Source: Cristatella mucedo
Lineage: Eukaryota > Bryozoa > Phylactolaemata > Cristatellidae
Length of the DNA stretch: 64,000 nucleotides
Assembly: GCA_009760855.2 (NCBI GenBank)
Contig: WPIO01000034.1
Coordinates: 4,027,001 to 4,091,000 of the forward strand
Direction of reading: 5' to 3'
Shown here: positions 13,201 to 24,618 of the stretch, one piece after another
Layout of the letters: each line of letters begins with the position of its first letter
Position numbering within the stretch: the first letter of the stretch is position 1
Made by a program: the position numbers and the translations under genes
Notes under the pieces: model-generated
The model's input: the letters and a program-made list of their open reading frames with translations, nothing else
What the model was told of the DNA's origin: nothing
The model's database searches: none

Positions 13201-13979
13201 AGGGATTCCGCTGGAACGGTCCGCCAGTCCGTCGGTCTTTGGTGTCTGAAGCTGACTGCATGCTCTCTTCGCGAACAGCTACACGCAGCCGCATACGAAT
13301 TGCCTGCTCGCTTTCGCCTACCGGCAGGCGTCAGGGCTCTGACGCACTCGGCTGCGTCGTCCTGTAGGGGTTCACCGCCAAGCGTCAAGCGAAGCGCTCG
13401 CCGGCGGAGTACACAACCGCGCATTTCTGCTCCCAGCGCGCCGGCTAAGTTTCCCGCTCTTCGCGCAACTTTAGCTGCCCCTAGTCGGACGCATCGAGAT
13501 GCCAGTTTCAATGTTTCCGGAAAATGGGCCTATAAGATTTTATAATTCGTAGAGTGCACAAAAAGGAAGCTAGCACTACGGCGATGCAATCAATCATCGT
13601 CGGCAACGAGACACCGATCCGCATATCTCCAATCTAAATGCATACGCCCACAGGTATATACATTTGTCCGTACATATGAATATATTTATTAAAATGTATT
13701 GCAGAAGTCTAAAATTGTATAAACGCTTCAAAACGTTTAATTATACAACTCTTAAAACGACATTAGTGGTATACTTGTTATGCCAACAATAGGGCACTCG
13801 GTCTACGTTACTTCCGGCAGAGTGCAGTTTATGGCCAGCACGCCAGTATGCGAGATTATATTACATGCTAAATTGAAATTAAAAAGAATATCTATATCTA
13901 TACGATGCTCAGATCGGTAAAGTAGTGTTCCAGTACCCAGCGGAAGTTACGACTGCTTGTTACCGTATTACGGCAAACA
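10250..13979. other. Intergenic DNA upstream of UFSP2
   Basis: Contains SPIN-like copy 2, SINE copies around 12185, 12770 and 12950, and CpG-rich unique sequence. The UFSP2 promoter should lie in the last few hundred bases before 13980; no TATA box at a standard distance is evident. Confidence 0.45.
10795..10981 (+). mobile_element. SPIN-like hAT MITE, copy 2
   Basis: 187 bp, same structure as copy 1 (CAGCGGTTGTCAACCTGTGG at the left, GGTTGAGAGCCACTG at the right). Flanks CTCTAAGG and CTCTCAAG differ at two of eight positions. It lies in the CpG-rich region downstream of the defensin-like gene. Confidence 0.8.
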
Positions 13980-14048
13980 ATGGCTGCGTCTGCGACATCG
14001 CCAGCTGTCAGTACGCCACACATTGCGATCTGTGAACGGATAGTCAAG
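13980..14048 (+). CDS. UFSP2: UFSP2 exon 1 (start codon)
   Basis: 23 codons ending [12 protein letters not shown] at a GTTTGG donor, phase 0. It joins exon 2 ([20 protein letters not shown]) in frame, giving a continuous amphipathic start to the MPN-like domain. The A at -3 and G at +4 make a good start context. Assignment rests on the join, since the exon is too short to recognise alone. Confidence 0.7.
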
Positions 14049-17000
14049 GTTTGGACGTAGATACTGCACATGAGTTATATGTAAAGACAGATACAGGCGC
14101 CAATGCGACCTTTAATAATGAGCAGTTTTGTCTTCGAGAGCCGTGGGCGTTGGAAGGAGCGCGAGTACTTACCGGCTAGCCTAACTAGCAGCTGTAGTGG
14201 TGGCTTCTTCTTGCGTTTTCCCCGGACAAGACTTATTTTCTCTGAAGCAAATTATTATTTTCTTTGAAGCAAAAATGTGGATCAAGTAATATGCCTTCTT
14301 GCTATCGAAGGTTTTCTTGTTCATCAAGAAGCGCCGCGGCAACGGTACTTCGGCTGTAGCGATCCTCTCGCGATCCGTGATCCCTGCCGTGAAAGTGCAC
14401 CGCACTATACCAGCAGCTGTCCAGTCAATTTGGCCAGTACTAGTGCTGAATTATGACAGTCGCGTCGTCTCATGCGACCGTGCCGATCCATGTCCATTCT
14501 GTTCGGCGGTCGTATTGATTCGGATTCTAAGTAGCTCAGCTCAGCCAGCCTGAATTGTCGTGGCCTTCCCATTGAGCTAGCGCCATTTGAGTTTCTAATC
14601 CCATCAATAACCGGATTGTAAGCTTATCAGCAAGTTATAATATAATTAATTAAATAGCGCCATAAGAGAACTCAATCTCAATTCATGTGCTTCACGTATG
14701 CCGCAGGACTCGAGCCCACGATCTCGGTCGTCAACGGTGAGCACCTTGACTTACGTCGCCGAAGGCTAAATTTAAATTTAAATCCTAGCTGATTAAACAG
14801 CCTCTTTTTGTATAGCGACAGAAGAGCCTTTACGGCTATAACCACCGCTTGCAGTGTCGATAAAGGATCGCCCACCGCAGGGATCGAACCCATGACCTCG
14901 GGACCGAGGTCGTGAAAGCAACCACCTTACCTAGTGTGCCATCACGGCTCACCTCAACCCCTCGGCCAAGCCAGGAATGCATCGCTTAACGGTATGTCGG
15001 TGACCGTAGACGAATAACACATTTACATGATCATACTGATGAGTAGATGACTGTATTGATTAAAGATTTTTCAAGAATTTCTTGTGGGTAAAAAATGCAC
15101 GATTATTCAGACAGTACACCTGGATTTTGCTCAAGTCAGTTAAAGCCAAGGCTTTAAGCCCTGCGTTTAAAACATGAAAACCTAGTCTCGATGGCTCAAT
15201 TAATAGGGTACTAGACCAGAAAGCCGAGATCGTTTGCAGCTCGATAGAAAAAAAATGTGCACTCTGACTCCTACCACAGACCCTTTGAGGCCATTCTGCA
15301 TTTTAAAATTAGATCAGGCCTTGCACTTCGCTCAGTGCTTATTTCAGTTTAAAGAGTTTATGATATCCGTAATATTTTTAGTACATCGTAGGTATTTATC
15401 GAGAACGACTGTGCCTTACTCGGCAGCTGTCGTCTGATATTGTAGTGGGTGGTGACACTGGGCATTGCTTGCTTGGTCTTAGCATTCCGTAGCGCATTGC
15501 TGTGGATATTGAAACTGGGAATTTCAAGTAATTACTTGTTGGTATCTCCAATTGGTTGGCTTTGTAATAATAATATTAATAATAATGTTTGCTATAGCTC
15601 CCCAAGAAAAACAAATCTCTATCCAGGCACTTTACAACTTGCTGCAAGAGAAGCGATAGCCAAGAGTTAATGACAAGCGAGGTATCCTGCTTTAAAAAGC
15701 AGCCACCTACGCACTACTAGTTTTCCCGAATAATTTTGCATGACGCTCTGTGACATTGAGCTGTCGAACGTGTCCTTGGCTTGTGAACTACCGTTCAGTG
15801 CTGTTGAATCTGACTTTGCATGCTCCCCCGCAGCGATCAAGAGATCTGCGCACGGGTGATAAGTGATGTATTTGCTAGTGCCACGTGCTGTGATTGCAGC
15901 CGGCACAGGGCTGCCAATGGCCGTTTTTAGGGCAGTGAGCTGTGCAGTTGGCCTGTCAGAATCGTGGCAAGCTTACTGCCAGTGTATGATGCGTTGATTT
16001 ACAGAGGCTCAGTGAGCAGGCAAAGCTAGCAACTGATGTTCGGCAAGGCTTTCTCTACGGCTGCAGGAAGTCCGGCACGATCAACGTTGTCGGCGTTGTT
16101 GCGTTGAGCAAAAGTCTGACGGAAAAGAACTTCAACGACAAGCTTGCAAAGAACAGCAGCTACTTTCCTGCAGGTGCATTCCCACTGCTTGCACAGCCTC
16201 CGCTGCCATGCGCCTACCGGATGCAGTGTCACTGGTGCTTGCCGGATCTGCCGTTCATGCCACGGCTGTAGCATCAGCACTGGCATGTCGAGGCAGCAGC
16301 CACCGCTGCTGTCTCTGTTGTCACCTGTGCGCCCCCTGTGCTGCCATGTCACTCTCGGCAGTGCTCTTCGCTTGCGATGCCCGATGCTGCTGCTGCTGCC
16401 ATGCGGTGCCATGCTGTGGTGCTCGGTCTTCTTTTTCTCGAGTGCAATTCTCGTCGCTCCTGTGCAATGTGGCATGTGGGAGTGTCCCCCCCAGATCTGC
16501 AGTGCTAGAGTAGCCTGTATTGTCGTAGTCGTCTTTTAGAGTGGTCCTGGCTGTGCTGAACCCCGTGTTATTTCTGCAATATTACTTCCACCCATGAGGC
16601 CTGCCATGGCTTTGCTGATTTATACCTAGCTGAACTGCTACACCTCCTCGTGCCTCAGGTCCTGCCAAGTCCAATAAATGAGCTGACCCCTTCTTTCATT
16701 TAAACGCCGTTGGTGGCAGAAGCTTTTGCTCTGCAGCTGCAAGACTGTGAAACTCGCTTTAATAGTTCTGGTGCATCGCCATCAACTCTCCTGCTGCCAA
16801 CTGGACGCATAGTTTTCACCCGGCCTACCTGTGCTCAGTCTCAGTGCTGCTGCTGCTGCTTGTACACTGCTGCTGCTGCTTGTACACTGCTGCTGCTGCT
16901 TGTACACTGCTGCTGCTGCTTGTACACTGCTGCTGCTGCTTGTACGCTGCTGCTGCTGCTGCTTGTACGCTGCTGCTGCTGCTTGTACACTGCTGCTGCT

Positions 17001-20000
17001 GCTGCTTGTACGCTGCTGCTGCTGCTTGTACGCTGCTGCTGCTGCTTGTACGCTGCTGCTGCTGCTGCTTGTACGCTGCTGCTGCTGCTTGTACACTGCT
17101 GCTGCTGCTTGTACGCTGCTGCTGCTGCTTGTACGCTGCTGCTGCTGCTTGTACGCTGCTGCTGCTGCTTGTACACTGCTGCTGCTGCTACGCTGCTGCT
17201 GCTGCTGCTGCTTGCTCCTCGCTTGCTTCTCACTTTTCCTCTGCTGCACGAGATGAAGTCTGTTGCCCACCGCGCATGCACCGAAAGCTGCTTAGACCTT
17301 TCAGTCTGTCCTTTAGAAAGGTCGCCAGCATGGCCGAGCCCACTAGATTTACTGTGCCGTTGTGAAGTTGCTGATGGAGATGCTTACGTACATGTGTTCT
17401 AAGGCTTTTTACATCCACGAGTTGGCTTGCAAGGCGTATCAGCTCTGTCTAGTGTATCTCTCGGGGCTTGTGTGCACGTGCGCTTTTGTGCGCACGTTTG
17501 CATGTGTGTGGTTTGTGCGCGCCCATGCATGCACTCGCGAGAGAGACGTGCATGCCTGAAGTTGTCAGCACATGGAAAGTACTGCAAAGTGTATCCCTAT
17601 GGATTTGCATTGCCCCGTTTTGCATCGAGTGCTCCGTTGTATATGTAGCCACCTTGCTCAGGCCGGCCAGCACTGTTTCGCCTCGGTAGTGAATGAAGCC
17701 TGCTCACCTTAAAAGAGAGCAGCTGATGTGTGAACCACCAGGTGGCGTGGCAGCGGAGAGAGTCGGAAAAAGGATTCTGTCTGGCTGAACCTTCAGCAGG
17801 ATTTATTAAGTGCTAAAACTCACCCTATGATATCGTAACGTTAGGCTGTGAGAATCTGTCATGTCGTCGTTGAGAGCGCTTATTCAGCCTGTGCCTGGTT
17901 GTCTGCTTGCGCCCCGCGGCGTCGGACTGTAGACATGGCGCCGACTGCAAGCACGGAAGATCAAGCTAAGAGCGCTGCAAATGGGCAGAGCTCCACTGGG
18001 AACCGGAAGTCAGTCGGGGGGGGGGCAACTCGAGTGAGGAGGAGGATGAAATCATCTGTGTGGAGTGAGGTAGTCAACTGGTTTGGGAGTAATCTCCACA
18101 CATCTGTTACTCCCCATAGCCACGACGACCACGTCGGTGTCACTCGGGATCACTTGTTTTCTGTAGCGCCCTCAAAACCTGTGCGGCTTTCGGTATGCAT
18201 TTTGCAGCCAACATAGACGAGGCCAACATACTTCATCTCGCGCACTAAAGAGAAAGTGAGAAGCATAGCTAAGTCAGACGAGGAGTTGAGGTATTGAGTT
18301 GCACGGAAGTAGCAGCTCAAGACAGCTAGAAAGGATGTGCCATAATCTGCAGCAGGTAGTAAACTGAGTTGGCATAGAGTTAAGGCACGCGCTGTTCACG
18401 ACCAAGGTCGAGGGTTCGAGTTTTGCAGTTTGTGATCCTTTATTGCCCACTACAAGCGGTGGTAATAACCGATAATGCTCTCCTGCTGCCACACAAATGA
18501 GGCAGTTAAATCAGCTAGCCCATAAATAGTCAGCTGGGCGGAAGGGGAAGTTGGCCGTTGCATATAATAGGCATCGAAAGGGCAATGGTTCATGCTCAGT
18601 GCAGACGTGAGTTGAGGATAGGTGTACCCCCCCCTATCATTCGTTTGCGTCATTTGCAGGCATCGACCCTGTGGGCATCTTCGTACTAGGAGGTCAGGGC
18701 ACGGCCAGCCTGAAGGGTATCGCTCCGCCGTCGTCGTGCCGGCCACCGCCAGGTGGCACCTCGGCATTTGAGGTAGGCTGGCTCTCTGCCGACTGCTCTC
18801 GATGCCAACAGAAGACGCTTTCTGGTTTTTTGTTGTTACCACGAGCCGCGCTTAGAGCATTTCTGCTTGCAAGACTTTGAGTCGACCAACTGGCTGGCCT
18901 TGTCAGTGCGCCCTGGCCTGCAATTACTGCAGGCCAGGGACAGGACAGGATAGCAATTACAGCAGGCCACGGAATCGAAGCGTTCGTGCACAGCGGAGAG
19001 TCTACCCCTGAAGATGCTCAATGGGCTGCGAGGCTGTGGCAAGGTCTCATGCGCGCTGCGACGACGACGACAGTTGCCTTTTGTTTGCTCCGTCCGCTTC
19101 TGCAGCTGCCAAAGACCATCATCGCCTGGCTGTTCCCCGACGGTGGCAGCAGTCAGCTCTACTGGTATGACGTCAGCTCGTGCGTTGCGACCGAAGCCTC
19201 GTTCACATTGTCGAGCTGGGATGCTGGCATCCAAAACTCGGTGACATTCCGAGTGAAGGCCAACGTGAATGTTGCTGTCGAGCATAGTGCAGGTCGGTTC
19301 AACTGTCGATCCATTCGGCTGCTGCTGTCTCCTCTGCTGCTGCTGCTGCCCTCTACGGCTGCTGCTGCTGCCGGCTGCTGCTGATGCTGTCACCGCAGCT
19401 TTCTACTGCCACATCTGCCTGCCGCTTCAGCAAATGCCTGCTCCCCTACCTAATCCCCCTTAAAAGGCTTCCCGGCCCACCAAAAGGCTTCGTGCTCGGC
19501 TTCTTGCATGCCTCGGCATACCCGGCAGCCTTCCTATGAATGGGTGTCACAGCTAAGGTCAAGGTCTGTCTGGCTGCTTAGCTTAAAAAGCTTGTTTGAC
19601 TCCAAGGCTAATAATAATAGTAATAAAATTAACTCATTTGTATAGCACCCTAGGAGAACTAAATCTCCCTATTGGCACTTTACATATGATGGAAGGAAAG
19701 GATATACATCAACATAACCTGCAAAGTTTCAGGATGAACAAGCACACAGAGAACAAATCAATGGGACCCAGCAAATTGTATGAGGAACAGGCAGGTTTTT
19801 AGCTTCTATATAAATGTCTTCTGGTCAGGAGATGTCTTGTCGGGAGTGAGTTCCATTGGTAGTATACGATTTGAAGGCATGGTCTCCAAAGCCAACGAGA
19901 TTTGTAGAAGCACAGCTAAGCAGCCAGAGTCGGAAGTCAGCAGGTTGTACGATGCCTGGCCTGATGATTAGGAAGCAGTTCGGATATATAGGTATAGAGA

Positions 20001-23000
20001 TATAGATATAGATATAGATATAGATAGATAGGATATATAGGTATAGAGAGAAAGAGAGTGAAGCGACCTAAAAGTGGAACCTTAAAGTCTATACACTCCT
20101 TGGGAGTGAGCCAGTGCAGGTCGGTGAAAAGTGGTATAATGTGGCAAGTGCAACGCTAACGACAGGTTAGGCAGGCTGCAGTGTTTTATACCAGCTACCG
20201 GCGTGTTAATGCAGATGCCCGAAGACAATCGAGTGACGATTGCGTGCGGTAGCACTATTTATAGAATGTAGGACCTAATTTCAATGTGTTTATCAGTTTC
20301 TGAGATGACTGACTTCAAGGCTCCTGCCGCTGTTGCTAGCCTTCCCTTACCCTAGTGCACTCACATACTGCAAGCCCTACAGCTGTAAAGTCAGTTTCCC
20401 AAACACGTTCAAACTGATTGCCACGAAATATTGCAGATTGCCGGAGATAATTTGCCTGTCCGCAACCTCTCTCCTACTCGGCCTACTACCTCCTACCTCC
20501 TACTACCCTGCCTTGCTGGAATGATTTCCGCTCATCCTCGCCTCGTCCAAGCAGCACTGCTCTGCCGCTGAACATATGCCACTGTCTCTCTCCATTATTA
20601 AGTAGCCTCCTCCTCATTAATAATAATAATAATACATTTGATAAGGCGCCCCCAGAGAACTCAATCTCTTTCTAGGCGATTTACATTTGCTGCAAAGGAA
20701 GCACGGTCGAATGGTTAGTGGTAGCATGCTCAGCAAACAACAAAAATAACATGGTTAGGGGTGACATTACAGGGTCAGCATGCAAGTGCAAGTATGGTTA
20801 GTGGCAGCATGCACAGTGTCAGCACGCATAAGCACATAAAGGACGAATCACAGGGACCCGCTAAATGCTGTGATAAATAGATACGTTTTTAGTTTCCTTT
20901 TAAATGTGGTCAAGAGATGTCGTGATGCAAGTTGGGAGTGAGTTCCAGGCTTTGGGAGTATACGAACTAAAGGCGTGGTCTCCAAAGGATTTGAGATTTG
21001 TACGAGTTATGGGTAAACAGTTAGATTCCGGAAAGCGGGTGGTGTGATGCTTGGCCTGGTTGAAGAGTAGATGCTATAGGTAGGCTGGAGCCAAAAAATG
21101 GAGGGACCTAAAAGTGAGCGACAAAACCTTGAAGTCGACTCGTTGCTTGACTGGGAGCCATGCAGGTCGGCGAGAAGTGGTGTGACGTGGCAAGTGCGAC
21201 GCTCACGATAGACAAGTCTAGCTGCAGAGTTTTGCGCCAGCTGTAAGTGCCTGATAGCACAGGCCGGTAGGCCAGCAAGCAGTACAGACGTACATAGCCG
21301 AAAGTAGGCAGACTTGACTGAAGAGCTGATGTGTTAAATCTAGCAAAAGGTCACTTTGGAGCCAGACTCCCAAATTTCGTGCAAATGCTCTAGAATATAT
21401 ACAACATATGCAAATGCTTATATACATATACATATACAACATATGCTCACCGAGCCTACAGTTTGCATGTTGGCTTTATACTTTCTCAGTAACTTTAGGT
21501 TTGTTCATAACTAATTAGTTCGTTTTCTCCCCATTTAGTTTTAGAAAGCTGGCTATGATCCAAAGGCCAATATTAATAACACGTATTGCAAAGTTGCCGC
21601 TGCTGCATAGAGCATTTACTCGACGTCAAAAACAGTCTTTGCAGTGCTGCTGCTTCGGCTGCCATAGTGGCTGCTCTGTTGGTTAGTAGTTGATCGTCTG
21701 CTATGGCATGCACATTGAAACTGCACCCAACATTTGAAAATGTTTATTGAAAGCTAGCAAAATGGTTCAGAGTAGGTTACAATAGACACCGGCCCCCAAG
21801 ATGGCCCCCCTGCGATTCTTTATAACCTCTCAGACTCGATAACTATAACCTCTCTGGCATGGAGGCATAAGCTTCCCCCAAATCCTTCAGAATGTCTGCG
21901 TTTTTTGCAAGCTGGTCGGCAAGTCAGGCAGTTTTTTCTGTAAACAAAAGAAGTTCTATAAACATTGATTTGACATGGTTTTGATAAAAATCCCTCCTTA
22001 TTAGAAGTTATTCAGAAATGGCACATCTGCCGACCAAACAGAACAGGCTTTGCTTAATTTTTTTTTAAGCCCATGAACGGCACTGCACTGCAGCTGAGCC
22101 CCCCCCCAGTATCGGTGCTGCAGCGAGGACTAAGTGCTACTGCTTCGGCATTGTGCAACCCAGCGCACGCTAAGAGGTGGCGGCGGCAAGGTTTTTACGC
22201 GTTCGAGACCACCACTGGCCGCTGTGGTGAGTGGGCCAGGTCTTGAGATAGAGGTTGGACAGCAAACTCTGGCGTTTATTCTCCATTTGACAGATGCACT
22301 TGCCTTGTGTAGCCTGGTGGTTAAGAATGAGTGGCCCCCCCCCCCCCAGCAGATGATGGCCAAGGCTGAGGTCGTCCCCCCTGATGCGTTGGCATTTGCC
22401 AATGCCAATGCCCTTCTGACCCGGACATGGTTTTCTCGAGCCAATACCCTTCTGACCCAGCACGAGCACAGGCAGGCACGGGTTTCGGATGGACAGCGTG
22501 GAACATATCTAGCATCTGCCTTTCAAGTGTACCGCAGATGGGGATAGACCGACGGTGGATGGAACTGGTTGTCTGCGAGTTTGCCCCTAGGTCAAGGGCG
22601 AGGGGGGGAGAAGTACCCGTGTATGCCAGTACACGCTCGTGTATGCTAACTACATGCTTCGCATCGAAGCTCTGGCTGGTTCGAGTCCTTCAGCGGGCAA
22701 TGTACCTTTATTGTGCCTGCTGCAAGCAAGCCGGCGACGACTGCTTGCTGCCGCTCTGTAAGCGAGGCTGTCGAAAATCGGCCGATTCATGACCTTCATT
22801 CAGTGACCTTCATTCTGTCGTTGTCGCGATCCTCCGCCGTTTTTGCTCGCCCTCGGCACGGCAGCCTGTCAACAGATGGAATCGCTGTGCCATCGCTGCC
22901 ACACCCTCTGGTGTGCTGCCACTGCTAGGCAGCTACCCAAGCTCGGCTGCTGCAGAGTGGGCGTGGCTTCTTCGTCTGAACGAGGCTGAGCGCTCGCACC

Positions 23001-24520
23001 TACCAACCCCTCGAGCATCTGCTCGCGCTCGGTTTCCGGGTGCTTTCGTGCAGCCTGCCCGCGGTATCCACCGCGCGCCGTCCGGCCGTCTTCCTGTCTC
23101 GGTCTCGAGCTGCTGCTGCTGCTGCCGGTCTGACTTTTTCAGCCACGTGCTTTCAGCCACATGGCATCGCGCTTCCCTCCTTCCCTCACTCCCACCCACC
23201 CATAGTCCTCAAGGCGGCCGCCAGCCGCTGGCGGAGTCGGCCGCAGCTTGGCTGCTCACGAGCCGAGCGCCACGTGCCGTCCGGCTGGCCGCCCGCCCGC
23301 CTGCTGTACACGACAGATGACCAATGCATTCGGGTGCTTGCAGAATCCTCGTCTCTCTCTGCCCCGCTCGCGGCCGCCTTCGCCGAAGTAAAGCAGAAGC
23401 TGACCTCGCCTGTCGTCAACAGCTACCTTGTCGCATCGCCCAGCAAGCCCTCGCTGCTGCTGCTGCCGCCTCCGCTGCACGGGTGCCGTGCAGACGCCGA
23501 AGCGGGCGCCGAACGGCCGACAGCAGACGCCGACGCGGGCACCTGCGCCGACCTGCTGACACCGACAAGTGAAAGGTTGCAGCAAAAGAAGAAAGTTGAT
23601 GGCTGCCTTGCCGATGACGTAAGGGCTTTTGCGTCCTCCGGCCAAAGCCACTCGCCCACTCCTCAACCCACTCGGAGGCGTGTGTTCGTGCCGTGTGATA
23701 ATCTTTGTAGGGGAGGCTACTGGCTGTGCGCTAGGTTCCAGAACCAGTGTAACTGGTTATCATATGCCCCGTTAGTAAGTAATGCTGCACCCACTGCCGG
23801 CTGCTTGTTTAGGAGCATGCTTACGTTAGTAGCCACATTTGGCTGTTAGCTACAGCCGTCCGGCTGCACGGGATTCCCGGATGTAATTAAGAGCCGCTTA
23901 TGAAGCCTTGACAAAGACTGCACAGTGCTTGAGCTCTGTCTGCTCGAATTTTTTATCGAAATTGACCTTGACGCTTCGGCATGGCAAGAATGGGCGTTGA
24001 GCATGGCAGAGAGTGGCTTGTGGAGTTAAACTATTAAAAGCACGATAACCAGTGCATGTCACGTGATAATCTGTGCATGTCACGTGATAATCCGTGCATG
24101 TCACACACCTCGCATTTAATGGTAGTTATATAGCTCTGCATGGTTACCTTGGTGAGCCTGCGACGTTTTATTGCGATCTATGTAATTCATTTTTCTAGCT
24201 TAGTCTGCTGCAAATCGGCTACATGAAAATCTAAAGTAGTGATTGCATACTATTCACAGCTTCTGTTTGTGAGTGTATCAGGACAATACCAAGGCATGCT
24301 GCTTGCGTTCTCTCCAGACAGAAAGAATGTGCGACCTAATTTCAAGGCGTTTATCGGTTCCCGAGATAACTGACTTTAAAGCTCCACCACTATCTCTAGC
24401 CTTTCCCAACCCTGCCGCAATCCCTACTGCTGCGAAGTCAATTTCTCAAAAACGTTTGAGCTGATTGCCGTGAAATGGTGTAGATTCCAGGAGATGATGC
24501 ACCGGTTCTTGGGCTCTCTC

Positions 24521-24618
<98 letters not shown>

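Noticed and set aside
14860-14945. Possible tRNA gene
   Set aside because: Box A and B remnants belong to a repeated SINE; no intact cloverleaf and several near-identical copies in the window.
16710-17402. Long Leu/Ala/Cys and Gln/Ser frames
   Set aside because: Translations of the CTG-rich minisatellite.
18966-23618. Reading exons 4-5 as an ODR4-like gene rather than UFSP2
   Set aside because: ODR4 and UFSP2 N-termini are both MPN-like and ODR4 binds UFSP2, so I first suspected ODR4 or a fusion. Splice phases link these exons directly to the UFSP2 exons on both sides, and the [14 protein letters not shown] and [11 protein letters not shown] segments fit UFSP2 order, so a separate gene is unnecessary.
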